Shown: piece after piece, positions 52,749 through 64,000 of the stretch
Layout of the letters: each line of letters starts with the position of its first letter
How positions within the stretch are numbered: the first letter of the stretch is position 1
From: Ridgeia piscesae
Taxonomy: Eukaryota > Annelida > Polychaeta > Sabellida > Siboglinidae
DNA: 64,000 nt
Assembly (NCBI GenBank): GCA_025642075.2
Contig: JAODUO010000079.1
Location: 473,501 to 537,500 of the forward strand
Reading direction: 5' to 3'
Translations under genes and position numbers: made by a program
The notes under the pieces: model-generated
Databases searched by the model: none
Seen by the model: the letters and a program-made list of their open reading frames with translations, nothing else
What the model was told of the DNA's origin: nothing

Positions 52749-54296
52749 GACCGTCTCCTCTCGAGCCGCTCGTGGGTTCCTGCTTGTGTTAGTTGTGACC
52801 CAAGGGAGGCTGCTGCCTGTGTCAGTAGAGCAATGTGGGTTTATTCTGAACAAAACCTTGAAACGTAAATACTTGATAGTTGCAAAATAACAAATTGTAA
52901 AACTATTAAAACCAGACGTGTACGAGTCAGGCAAATCATTTTTTTAGAATGATGAAGAAATGTGTTGATAGTAGAATTAGATTCAGTTGTTGATATGTAT
53001 TCTAATCTCACGTAAGTAATTTGCCAATACTAGTTGAACACAATTTGACAGGGAAATTAAGTGGCTGTTAAAGATAAAAACAGTCATAAAGCAAATGGTT
53101 AAATGAAAAAAAGTATGTTAGAGTAAGCCCAAGAGTTGTAATTGAAAATTGCGCAGCTACTTTGACGCCTGTCGTACGGCTGCAAGGGGTGTCTGTCATG
53201 TCACATCTGGTTGAAGCTGCACTCAGTTTTCTCCGTGTACCCTGGACTTGGACTTTGCCACTTAATCTCATGATAGTTGTCAGGCCAAGTTAGGTATGTG
53301 CCATGCCTAACGCACCACTCAACCGAACTTTGTCTTCATTGTCAAAGATTGTCAGTGTTAGTTTGAGAAAGCCGTCCAGGCAGTGCCCTAACAGTCACTG
53401 TAAGTGAGGGGATTGTCCAGACGTGTGAACACAGCCATCTATTATGGCGTTGGACGGAAAGAGTAGACGTTTGTGAGATGTTGTGAATACACTGTACGGT
53501 GTGTGTAAACAAATGCCTGCTGCATTCCTGTGCAGCTGCGAACACTAGTTGTTGCGTACAGTGGCATTGTGTATGAGTTGGTAATGAAAGTGGCAGGTAA
53601 GTATGTTAGTGTTTGGGAAGCCGGCTATTAGCTGTGTTACGCAACATATATTTTGTGTGTATTTGTGGGTGTGAAAAAGCAGGATCATTTGGGTGAGATT
53701 TAGGATGACACTGACAGTAGGTGTGGGTAGATGGGATCGGTAGATGCAGCCACAGTCAATGTTTGCGTCAGGGTCAATGCAGCGGTGTTTGTTTTCTGGT
53801 CTAACTATTCTTGGCTAGCCTAGTTGGTTGTGGCATGTCTACAATGTATGTTTCTCCTACGACGCACACATTTTTGTTGTGATGCCAACTTGGTTACCAT
53901 GGTAATATGTATTAACTCTAACAAAACCTGCATTGTTTATAATGTTTGTTATATTCAGAAATTGGTTTGATCAAAACACATGTTGTTGAAAGTTTATATC
54001 AACAGTCTTGGTAAATTTCATTCATTTGAATCAGTCTGCATTATTTTGAAGAGAAAAGTGAGCTTGTTGCTGTTTCCTGATATATATTACCAATCCCGCC
54101 ATTTTGGTGTAAATAGCCAGAAATCAGTTGGAAGTATTGCAGCATTGTCTGTATTAATGAATGATGTTAATAAAGGTAACAAGACAACTGGTTGATCCAA
54201 TAAGCGAAGATTGTATAGATAACAAACATAGATAACAAATGTAGTGCTCATGACACCACTCAATAAGTTGCTGATCCTTCTTCACTCATGTTGCAG
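52749..54296 (+). other. Remainder of copy B hinge intron
   Basis: 1.55 kb of AT-leaning sequence without a recognised exon or repeat. The equivalent intron in copy A is about 12 kb because of the satellite arrays. Confidence 0.6.
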
Positions 54297-54459
54297 ACAA
54301 TAAGATTTTGGCGGCTCTGCTGAATATCGAACCCGAGAAGGTTTACGCGATGCCCGACGCTTCGTTGCCGGACGACGAATACAAGCTGATGGCAACACTT
54401 GTCAGACCTTGCCGACCGGGAACTTGTAGCAACAATTGGCTGGGCCAAACAAGTGCCAG
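54297..54459 (+). pseudogene. ERR copy B, first LBD exon with 1-bp frameshift
   Basis: 163 nt against 162 in copy A. It opens NKILAALLNIEPEKVYAMPD as expected and keeps frame to LMATL. One extra T at about 54400 (cacttgtcag versus cactgtcag in A) then shifts the frame, losing DLADREL..IGWAK. If the exon is left unspliced the shifted frame runs into the intron and stops at 54491-54493; spliced, LBD2 would be read out of frame. Splice sites and all other exons of copy B are intact, so either the copy is newly broken or this is a base-call error. I mark the exon as broken, not the whole gene. Confidence 0.8.
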
Positions 54460-55728
54460 GTCAGTGGTTGACACTTGGGTGATTAGTGTCTGATTACTGT
54501 GTTAGCACATCACAGCACCAGTTTATTAACAGTCTTAGGAGCTCATAGGCACAATTTGGCCCTTTAAAATTATCACTCCAAACATTGACCTCATACACTG
54601 AAAACTGTCAGCTCCATTATGTATAACTTCCTGATGTGTCACAGAAATTATGTTCTCTGCGATATGGATGGGTTGTTTTGTATTTTGAAAAAGCCCCTTT
54701 GATTTACCAAAGTATTTAACATATAATAAGTTTAATGATATATTAATTTTAATATCCTGTATTAAGTTTGAGGTAAATTACCTTAGTCAAACGGTCCCTT
54801 GATTTCATATTAAAATGTTTGGTACTTCTTAGTTTTTTCTACTGTTTTATTGTTTTGCTCCAACTAATGGTTTTGTTTCCTTTGTTTTTCTTTGCTTGCT
54901 GTACCAATTTTTGGTGACAGTCGCTTTCTTGACGTCATTTGTTTACTAACTTCTTTAACATGAGTGTTCTTAAACGTCGCTCTAAAAGCACTACTTGATG
55001 GCACTTATAATTAAACTATTTTTGTTTGAACACAATTAGGTTTCTCTCTAAAAATTCCTGACGGCACTCGTAACAGTGACCAATTACATGGTGGATGTTT
55101 ACAGACGGGAGCCATTCCGATGATGATGTTAAAGTGACGTGTGTTAATGAAGGGTGCAAATGCAGCTGTAGAGAATTAAGCTTAGTTTTGCAAATGAGAA
55201 GTTGCATAAGATAGTTTCAGACTACACTAAACACGTGGTGCTAGCCTCGCCTATGGCCGGCCTGCTCTTCCAAGTTCCACTGTGAATAGCCAGTTTGCTG
55301 ATGACATATTTGTCATGGCAATATCTGCTTAGCACTGACGTTGCTAGAATGCTGTGCTTGTGTTGGCAATTATCTAATGGCATGCTTTGTCATGAGATGC
55401 AGTCGTGACCCTGACACTGCCAGCTACAAATTATTCTACAAGTTATTCACTGTCTGTCTGAATCATGCTGATTTATAATACTTAGGGGGACATGGTGGTC
55501 ATTGTAGCCTTGGTGATTATCTAGACTATATGAGCCTAGTATGTCTATGTCTTGACTCAGACCAAAGTTACATTGCACATCAGCAGCATAAATTCAAATT
55601 TGACATGTGAGAACGGCTCAAACCACATTTCTCAGATCTGTACATTCAAGTAACGGAAGGCGCAGAGAATTATGGGCGTTTGTCCGTGGTTAAGGCTGAG
55701 CAAAGTTTTCCATTGTTTAATATGACAC

Positions 55729-56290
55729 TCTGTCCAGTGGTCAGTAGGAGACCACTTGCTATGTATCTGTCCAGTGGTCAGTAGGAGACCACTTGTTATG
55801 TATCTGTCCAGTGGTCAGTAGGAGACCACTTGTTATGTATCTGTCCAGTGGTCAGTAGGAGACCACTTGTTATGTATCTGTCCAGTGGTCAGTAGGAGAC
55901 CACTTGCTATGTATCTGTCCCAGTGGGTTCAAGTAGGGGAGGAACCAACCCTTTGCCCTTTTTGTATCTGTCCAGTGGTCAGTAGGATACCACTTGTTAT
56001 GTATCTGTCCAGTGGTCAGTAGGATACCACTTGTTATGTATCTGTCCAGTGGTCAGTAGGATACCACTTGCTATGTATCTGTCCAGTGGTCAGTAGGATA
56101 CCACTTGTTATGTATCTGTCCAGTGGTCAGTAGGAAATGTAGTATCTGTCCAGTGGTCAGTAGGATACCACTTGTTATGTATCTGTCCAGTGGTCAGTAG
56201 GATACCACTTGCTATGTATCTGTCCAGTGGTCAGTAGGATACCACTTGTTATGTATCTGTCCAGTGGTCAGTAGGAGGCCGGTCATTTGT
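55729..56290 (+). repeat. 37-bp minisatellite, about 15 copies
   Basis: The unit is ctgtccagtggtcagtagg followed by a(g/t)accacttgttatgtat. Each unit holds the inverted pair agtggt ... accact with a 9-nt loop, so each can fold into a small hairpin. The first five units have gagacc and later ones gatacc. One unit (55915-55967) is distorted by many single-base insertions, and one near 56134 is truncated. Confidence 0.94.
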
Positions 56291-56876
56291 TATTTATCTG
56301 TTTTATTATATAACTCCACCCTGACCTTGGTTATCTAGAAATGTGAACAAGAAAAATTAGCTTATTTATTTTGGTTTTCAATGACTGCAGTGTCCAATAA
56401 GTAGGTGTCCTGGCAAGTATTGCACTGTGGCTATATGAAACGTACCACAAATAGATTTGTTTCATAAGAGGCAGTAGATCACTGAACTTGTTATGTCTGT
56501 TTTATTTTTACCTGGACCCCAAACTAGGCTAAATTTATGTCATTCTAAGTTTGTAATTGTTGTATGCTAAGTTGTGATCTTTAATATAACAGAGATTTTC
56601 ATGGCGAGGGTGACATTTTGTTTTTGTGTGCAGATAATGTTATCGATACTGATATTGTTATTCTAAGTGCCAGTAGATAATCTAAATATGTCATTACATC
56701 TGAGACAACATCTGAGATAGAGGACAGAGAGAAGAGAGATTTAAATAAGTCAGAGGAAGATGAAAGGCAGTGGGAGGGGGTGCAGACAACAGGTGGTGCT
56801 GACAACAGGGGGTGCTGACAGTGACAGCTACAGTCAGATTGGGGCTACAGTATCTACTGTCTAGGACCTCACCCAT

Positions 56877-57183
56877 AGCTTTATGCAGAGACCCGTCCAC
56901 CCATCATTTGGACGGGTAAAACCAATGTGGACGGGTAGAAATATGGGTGGACGGGTGGTGGATGGGTAAAAAATGAAGGAGCAAAAAAGGGTCTTCCAAA
57001 ACCATAGATATTGTTAGTTATGCCTTGAAAGTGAGTGTAAATGGTGTCACATGTGTGTTTGTACCTGGTAGTCCATTTCAGGTCATCAGACACATTTGAA
57101 AGTTTGCAAACTGGCTTAACAGTTAACACCATGTGTCCACCAAAACATGTGTGACTGGCAATAATGTTATCCTGCATAAAGCC
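56877..57183 (+). mobile_element. MITE-like interspersed element, plus copy
   Basis: About 307 bp bounded by imperfect terminal inverted repeats: agctttatgcag at the left and ctgcataaagcc at the right (11 of 12 match). It contains repeated gacgggta words. The second, inverted copy at 51177 confirms it as a dispersed family. No ORF for a transposase, so it is non-autonomous. Target-site duplication is not clear. Confidence 0.75.
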
Positions 57184-60100
57184 TTGACCTCACCCCTGGA
57201 GAATGGAACCACAATAAAAGAACAACATAACGATGTAATGTTGCTTTGATAGATGGGTTTGACTATATTTAGAATGTGCAGAAATAACTCAATTTATTGG
57301 CTGTTGAAATGGTCATTGTAGCCTTGGTCACCCTGGCCCCGTGTCAGTGTGTCACTGGGTCATGTGAGATAAACATCAGCCTCGGTTGTGAAGACTCCAA
57401 GGATGATACTTTGGAGAGCCTCTCCTGGGCAGGGCAGCTATAATTAGACCGTTTCTATCTGAGTAATTGCTTGGCTTTTGTACTTTGTGTCTTCTGATGC
57501 TGGAGATAAAACATGCAGTGTGCAAGTCATATACATTACTTAAGATTATATCTGCAGTGTCAGCAGAGTTAGACAAGGACAGTGTGGCTGATGCACGAAG
57601 CACGTTCTAGAGTCCACAGTCAAGCGGGCACTGTACGTCTGGTTTTGGGTCATTTAATTGTCAGGTCATAATAATACAACTTAACGAGCCGTGCATTATC
57701 TGAGGGTCACTCGGGTACACGGCTATGGCACAGTGGCCAATGGGCAGCTTGGGTGTCCAGTAAATTGGTCAGTTTACTTGAAAGTGTGTCCTGTATTGCT
57801 GCTGTCCAGGTATTGTTTAAATACCCCAAATAGAAGATGTGTCGTGGTGGATAACGTGATATGATCTGACCCCAGTTGTTTGGTCTGGTAGGGGTGTAGT
57901 TACCTAACCTGTCTGTGGCAGGTGTCTAAAGTCATTATATCTCACTATTTATTAATTATGTGTCAAATTAATATTAAATAAAAATCAGTATATTTCTGTC
58001 AACAACTGTGAGTAGTATAATAATCACCACAACAGTATAATTATTTAGTACTGTACTCATTGCTGTCAACATTAAACAATTATAATCAACTAGTGTGTCG
58101 TGTACCCGCAAAATAAAAATTAAATAAAAAATTCTACTAATTATATCTTATAGATATATACACTTCTGAGTAACTGAAATTGAAAAATACTTAGAACAAA
58201 ATTGCTGTGTTGTAAAACAAAATTGAGTAAATATATTGATTACTGATATAACTAATAATTAATAAGACCAGCACACAGCTGTGATGACCAGAGGAGTCTG
58301 GAGACCAGCTGTTGGAACCAACAGAATTCTAGTTGCAACATGAGAGTTAAATAATAACACTACCTTTCCTGTTTACAGAGTGGTGTGTGTAGACTACAGG
58401 TCTGGGATAAAGTGACTGGGAGGTGTTACTGTTCGGAAGGAGTCCAAATTATAGACCTGTTGTCTATTGAACATTTCATTTTATTTTATTTATGCTGCTG
58501 GTAATATTCAGGGCTAAACAGTGTACATAGACACATGTTCTCAGTCCAGCTTTTTCTGATCATAATATTAACATGGCTCACAACGCTGACATTAGGTAAA
58601 GTGGGAAATGTAACCTGTGTGATTGGTGGAGGGGGGGGCACATCACTAAATTGCAGCACTTTGCAAGAATGACGATTAAGAGTTGCAATTGATATGTGAT
58701 GTTTCTGTTACTTTTACCTGCTGTAAATTGTAATGTTGTAATGAACAGTAACTGTCCAGTTACAAGTGACGTAATGCCACAGACTAAGTGAGTGGATGTT
58801 GTTGGATTAGATACTGTCACAGAGTGGACATTAATGGTGCTCTGCTCCTAAAATGCTTTCTGAATTGAATCACGAAAAAGGTGCCTTTGATTACTGAATC
58901 ACTTTGATTATTGAATCAAAAGAAAGGTTATCAAAAGAGCAACTAATCATTGGGACGTTTGCAGATAATCTTTATGTCCTGAGGTTGTTTGAAGGTTGAT
59001 GTGACATCTGCACGTGTGACATCGAGTGAACGACTTTGGGTTGTTATTGAAAAGTTGTGCGGTTTCCTTTCTGGTGCCAAGTGGGCCACCGAGGGTTCTT
59101 TGTGTCAAGTTCTTGTTGAGTCACTCTGCAGGGTGCTGCGTAATTAACATAACCAAGCAAACTATGTTTTCATTGACGCATGTCCTGCTTGTTAGGCACA
59201 GTAGAGAGCAGTATTCTCTTGGCATGGAGCCGTGGAGCCGTGGTGGTTAACACTAACTATTGGGTGTTTAGTGCAGTGGTTTGTTTGATGAATTGCTTGT
59301 GTGAAATAATTGCCATTGCTTCTGTTGCAATGTTTGTGTTGTTTTTCTCAGTGTGTCAGGCTCAGTGGGAGTGACATTGTACGGCCTGGGTGTTGTGAAC
59401 GGTTCCCCTCTCATGCCTCCAAGCAATGCACTTTGAAGAATGATTTGTGGCTTGGAACGCGTTTAAACACTGGTCGACCTAGAGTTGTCACGAATCGGTG
59501 GTAGTTTGTCAATGAAGGTCAGCAGTGACAGGCAAACACTCTGGGTCACGCATAAAGCGGAGGTTTATGGGTCATAAAGTAGCACAGCTTCGGTCGTGGA
59601 AAGTTAGGTTGTTGTATTGTAGTGCTTCTGGCGGTTGATTTATCAAACGTGTCGTTTAATTTGAATGTGCCGTTGTAGTAGGGTGTGTCAGTTTGCCCTT
59701 GGCTTCGTTTTGTTGCACACTGCGTGTCACGATACCCTTTGGCTTTAGCTCAGTTGTGTTGTGTCAACATTAGCTTGGTTTCAACCTCACATTTTGGGTT
59801 GTGTTGACAATGAAAAAGACCAACTGTAACCCTTACTTGGATGTGACGTGACGTTTGACCAGGTCGTGTGTGACACAGTGATAGTAATAAACCATCACAA
59901 CCATCAGTGTGTCATCCGGGACGTCTAGGGTTCAAACTGTCAACAAAATCCCAGTTTCTTCAGCCGTATAAATTAGATTCTGGCAAGATACAATGCTGAA
60001 AAGAAATTGTTGCATAATGCAGTAGTAGGTTTCTTTCAATTCTAAGAACCATAATATACGCTGTGAATTTATGTTCGTTACGTTACGTAGATGTCACCAT

Positions 60101-60911
60101 TAAAATGTTATATCACTTCATATTCTCAATTAGGATATTTCATTACAAGTCAAAATATTTAGTTTCTCCAGAATATATCTAAGACAGTTCACTTGCGGTT
60201 ATCCCAGACAAAACACAACCAGCTACACAGAACTTGTTTTCAAGAAACACCAGCTAGCAATTATGAATGTGACAGATGACAGTTGCTGTCACCTCAAACT
60301 GTCAGCCTCCCCTGTCCCTCCCTCCATCCCACTCCCAGCCACTCCCTCTGCCTCCCTGGAACCTGCTGGGCAGTGACCTGTCAATGTCAATGTCAAACAG
60401 GTGGTTCTCATAGTTTATTATCTTACATAACTCGCTTTTTACAGCCTTTCTTATCCCAGACTGCCTTGCTTGTTCTCAGAGGGGGCCATATCCTTGTCAG
60501 ATTCGTCATAGTTCCAAGACACATGTGACCCATGTGTACCAGTGCTGGTTACATAAGCATAGCCGCAGCCAGGAGGGTTAACGTATTGTTAGTCATGTGA
60601 TATGTATCGGCATAAAAGCTTCCTGAATACTATGTAGTTGTCAATTGTTATTGAGTGATCGTGTTCCTTTGAAGCAGAGATAGTATTGTTGTGTGAGTAC
60701 AGTTACTCAGACCTGTGTTACTCCAGTCATTACTCACACTTGTGTTACTCCAGTCGTGTCTGAACCTTGCTCACACTGTGATAACTCACAATGGTGGTAA
60801 TCATCTAGAAGGCAGTCATGTTGGCAACGTCTCAGTTCCAGGCGGTATCCACATAAAACGGTCATAGTACAACTTGCATTGAGACAACTTATGGCATTCA
60901 CTGGCGACAGT

Positions 60912-60927
60912 GGTGCCACCTAGTGTA
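60912..60927 (-). promoter_or_regulatory. CTCF-like core in copy B intron
   Basis: ggtgccacctagtgta; the minus strand reads CACTAGGTGGCACC, close to the CCACTAGGTGGC core. It lies about 300 bp upstream of the LBD2 exon. Confidence 0.35.
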
Positions 60928-61223
60928 TATAATGTGTTCATTTTCTGCAGCAGAACCGTAATATTATATAAACACACTGTTAAGTTAAGATACTTCTAAA
61001 ACGTGATTTTACTTATATATAGAAACTTATTTAAAACTTGCTTATTCTAACGAGAATGAAAAATGTTGATGAAAATATAATAGTCTGTCAGTTTTACGGA
61101 AGAGTTTTTTGTGAATAAAAAACACCAACTTGCGCCTAGCCTATTACAGCTCAGTTGTGATTTGATGTAATTTATACTTTGTAGTTTGTGACTGATTTTT
61201 ACAATAATATGTCTGTCCCACAG

Positions 61224-61496
61224 GCTTCCTCAGCCTGTCGCTGTCAGACCAGATGGTTCTGCTACAAAGTACGTGGCTTGACATCCAGTGCTTCAACCTC
61301 GTCTATCGCTCGTCTCCGTACCAGGGCATCCTCGTCTTTGCCGATGACTTCAAGTGCTCGGAGGAGGATGCGGTTAAGATGGGTTCACCCATCGCCTACG
61401 ACGCAGCCTCACGACAACTCGCGAGGAAACTCAGTCTCCTGAAGATCACCAAGGAGGAGTATGTCCTCATGAAGGCCATACTACTGTTTAATCCAG
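61224..61496 (+). CDS. ERR copy B, second ligand-binding-domain exon
   Basis: 273 nt, acceptor gtcccacag, donor g|gtaagc, phase 1 to 1. The first 44 codons are identical to copy A at the nucleotide level. The remainder (EEDAVKMGSPIAYDAASRQL, then KITKEEYVLMKAILLFNPG) has about 12 amino-acid changes but 43 nucleotide changes over 140 bp. The excess of silent changes shows that this exon has evolved under constraint, arguing against an old pseudogene. Confidence 0.95.
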
Positions 61497-61908
61497 GTAA
61501 GCACACCTGAGGAACATCTTACAAGCTTTCCTCTCATCAGTTGGTTAAAAAAAAATTGGCCAAACATTCTGGCTGATAAGTTGTAAAATGTTACTGTATT
61601 ATGTGGTTTGTTAAACAATCTAAATGTGATTTTTTTATCAATATTTAAAATGTACTTTAAAGACACCAGTGACAAATTAAAAATAATCATATTAATGTTT
61701 GTTGTGGCTGTATACCCAAAATTGAAGATTGGCGATAAACTGATAATACATACAATATAGAAAAAATGTCTGAATAAATTCGGTAGTTGTCTTCGTTTTC
61801 ATATGAGTGGAGTCAACCAATTTAATACACATAGCAGCATTTTATGTGTTTGACATAGTGAAAAATGTTAATATTCTAGTTACTCAACCAATGTGTCGTT
61901 TGTTTCAG
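61497..61908 (+). other. Last intron of copy B
   Basis: 412 bp, AT-rich; only the final bases (gtttgtttcag) match the copy A intron. Confidence 0.9.
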
Positions 61909-62156
61909 ACATGAACGTAGAGAACACTGAGCGTGTGCAGGAGCTACAAGATCGCATCCACGACGCGTTGATCGAGTACGAGCGTGCCCACGGTGTCGCT
62001 GCGAGTCAACGTCGCTCGGGCAACCTTCTCCTCGCCTTGCCTCTCCTCATGCAGGCGAAGATCCTCGCCAAGGAATACTGGTTCCAAGTGAAGAAGAGCG
62101 ACCGTGTTCCACTTCACAAACTCTTGAGCGAAATGCTGGAGTACGCACGCTCGTAA
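61909..62156 (+). CDS. ERR copy B, last exon with helix 12 (AF-2) and stop
   Basis: 248 coding nt, acceptor gtttgtttcag, TAA stop. Its protein is identical to that of copy A (only gcc/gct and aat/aac silent differences), including the AF-2 segment LHKLLSEMLEYARS. Near identity with A starts just before the acceptor and runs to about 62270 in the 3' UTR, a converted tract of about 370 bp. Confidence 0.95.
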
Positions 62157-62270
62157 CACACCCAGCGCCATCTAGTGTAGTAACATGGAAGCATGCGTCC
62201 GGCCTCCTCGGACTGTGCTCCGCTTGCAGATATAATAGTTAGGAAATTCACAATCGTTTGGTCGGTCGAC
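62157..62270 (+). other. Copy B proximal 3' UTR
   Basis: Near-identical to 41966-42085, including the CTCF-like core at 62163; similarity drops abruptly after ggtcggtcga. Confidence 0.8.
62163..62177 (-). promoter_or_regulatory. CTCF-like core in 3' UTR of copy B
   Basis: cagcgccatctagtg, identical to 41974-41988; the minus strand reads CACTAGATGGCGCTG. Confidence 0.45.
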
Positions 62271-62841
62271 TAGAGTTGTGTGACAAGACGGATCATCTGT
62301 GAATCTTACGGCTTCTAACTCTAATCCTGACATTGTCTTGCTTAGGAAATATTTATCTGTGATCGTGTGTGATTATGCCTGACCGTCACCTGTTCTTCAA
62401 CACATGATATTCTGCAACACAAGCAGTCTGCGAGGTGACAGGACGTACTTGATAGGCACAACTGAAATGTGCCAGCACCGTCATGTGAATGTTAACATTT
62501 CCATTCATCAGTCGGATTAGCCAAATCCTTGTTTTGGATGTAATGGATGAATGACACACATACACTTGTTATAAACGCATTAGTTGTTTTGCTGGAGAAC
62601 CGAGATATCTGTAGAAACTAGAAGACGCCATGACCGACAGGGGCAGCGAAATAGACGACACGTGTTACCATTACTAACGCCTGAGAGGTGTTTTGTTTAG
62701 ATGACAGAAACTGAGAATATAGTGTATTATTATGTATTTGGTGCATGATACATTAGTTGTCTGTAGAATAATTTTAGGTCATTAAACATGTACATTGGGT
62801 GGGGACGGTACTTAGGACTAATTTAGTGTTGCTTCATTGTA

Positions 62842-62855
62842 CCACCAGGTGGCAG
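62842..62855 (+). promoter_or_regulatory. CTCF-like core downstream of copy B
   Basis: CCACCAGGTGGCAG, the best match in the window to the classical CTCF core, about 690 bp after the stop codon. The central CCACCAGGTGG is nearly palindromic, so it also contains an E-box (CAGGTG), a simpler alternative. Confidence 0.45.
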
Positions 62856-63169
62856 TGTTTGCATCTCAACCATTTTCACAGCCCTCGTTTCATCAGTTTT
62901 GTTCTTGCAATATTTTCATTTGCATAATATCAGTGATGCTATTTACATTATTTCATATTGGATATTTTCCCAACGGGTCTTCATTAACTTGCTGACACTC
63001 AGTGATGTATTCCCATGTTGACTATACAATTACGTCTACACAGCACAGACACCATTTTGATCAACAGCAGAGTTAATTTGACAGAATGAAGGTGTTTTAT
63101 CAGCCTGTATTCTTGTCATGGCCTGTCACTTAGTTCTCTCAACAATGTCATTTCAAACTTTTACCGTCT

Positions 63170-63372
63170 CATCTGAACATTGTAGAATTATGCCCCAATT
63201 CAGCATTTTTCAAGGCAGCATATTAGTGTAATGGTTATTTGAAGCACAAATCATAGTTGTCAACATTGTGTAATTGTTAGTGCGAGTGTGTGTGTGTTGT
63301 GTGTGTGTCCCAAAAGTGAGCTTATACATGAAGGTTTTATTTGTGCAGTTTTTAAGTAATCTGATTTTGTAG
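63170..63372 (+). other. Diverged 3' flank shared with copy A (43670-43880)
   Basis: It shares ordered words with copy A (ttgtaga.tt.tgcc, gca.tttt.a.aggcagcat, gaagcacaaat, ttttatttgtgc) over about 200 bp with many differences. It marks the duplicated unit beyond the coding end. Confidence 0.7.
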
Positions 63373-63850
63373 GCTGTCTGTACACCAGATAGGATGCTTT
63401 TCACCCATGTTTATGTGTACCATGTGACTGACAGCCCAGGACAATGTTATTTGTTTTGACACACTGAGATGTTGATGATATTTTGTGTTATTTTTTATAT
63501 CATGTTTGTTTTGTGTCTGCGCATCAGTTGAACACGTATGCTGTGACATAATGAAAATGCTAATTTTTAAATGTTCGCATTGTGACTGATTCGATTTATG
63601 CACTGTTTTAGGATTGGTTCTGTCATTGGTAGTGTGAATGGTGTGACTGTCACTGGTTTCTTTTACAAATATTTATGTTTTGTGCAAGCAGTACACATTG
63701 TATAGTCACAAGTCATGTTTAACCAAGAATATGTTAATGCTTTTGTCACATATATACACACCAGATGTTACTGACTCATGTTTTTTTGCATCACTTGAAA
63801 TATAGTTGATACAGTTGATTTGAGGTTTTACATTATTTGTTGTGGTATTT

Positions 63851-63856
63851 AATAAA
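63851..63856 (+). terminator. Possible poly(A) signal of copy B
   Basis: AATAAA about 1.7 kb after the stop, downstream of the segment conserved with the copy A flank. A single hexamer is weak evidence. Confidence 0.25.
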
Positions 63857-64000
63857 TCATTTTCACTGAGTGAATAATCTAAAAATTCAACATACATGTA
63901 GCTATATTAATAACACAACTTTGAGAGTACTACTTAGTACATACCCATGTTTCTATTTCTGCTGTATAGAACTATTTACAATGACATGTTCACATGATGA

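Larger units (their letters stand above)
54460..61223 (+). other. Intron between LBD1 and LBD2 of copy B
   Basis: 6.8 kb, similar in length to the copy A counterpart (7.5 kb). It contains the 37-bp array, the plus-oriented TIR element and a CTCF-like core at 60912. Otherwise it is AT-rich, with no recognised exon on either strand. Confidence 0.75.
62271..64000. other. 3' flank of copy B
   Basis: Possible distal 3' UTR and flank. It includes a CTCF-like core (62842), the segment shared with copy A's flank (63170-63372), a GT-rich patch (about 63285-63310) and an AATAAA at 63851. No further gene seen. Confidence 0.5.

Overview
This is eukaryotic, almost certainly metazoan, DNA: long AT-leaning introns, GT-AG splice sites, many micro- and minisatellites and no dense coding. 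The recognisable genes are two head-to-tail copies, both on the + strand, of an estrogen-related receptor (ERR, NR3B orphan nuclear receptor) gene. The P-box CEACKA, the C-terminal extension VRLDRVRGGRQKYKR of copy A, and an LBD ending in LHKLLSEMLEYARS identify the family. The divergent LBD suggests a protostome, perhaps a lophotrochozoan such as a mollusc; this is inference with low confidence.

Layout. Copy A fills about 1-42,100. Its first zinc-finger exon is not in the window and is presumably upstream. Its exons are second finger 16408-16524, hinge/CTE 19189-19320, LBD1 32352-32513, LBD2 39986-40258 and LBD3 plus stop 41718-41965. About a quarter of this interval is tandem repeat: units of 10, 17/19, 49, 58 and 19 bp plus GA, CAG, TCTTG and CCTTC tracts. 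Between about 42.1 and 49.0 kb lies intergenic DNA that includes a candidate promoter/5' leader for copy B, with an ERR response element (47643) and a CRE (47751). Copy B spans 49120-62156 with the full coding set: 49120-49456, 51493-51609, 51931-52050, 54297-54459, 61224-61496 and 61909-62156. It carries one array (37-bp unit) and two inverted copies of a short TIR-bearing element.

The main signals are these. (1) The paralogs are a mosaic: some stretches are identical, others are about 70% identical, with abrupt breakpoints inside exons, as expected from gene conversion. (2) A 324-bp block identical in both copies lies in the hinge intron outside the expected exons. It contains a 145-nt exon-like segment whose inclusion would end the ORF before the LBD, so it is a candidate poison exon or LBD-less isoform exon. 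(3) Copy B LBD1 has a 1-bp insertion that shifts the frame, although its downstream exons look constrained. (4) The 49-bp satellite of copy A runs directly into a splice acceptor and carries decoy splice sites. (5) CTCF-like cores lie in and near both genes. All percentages were counted by eye.
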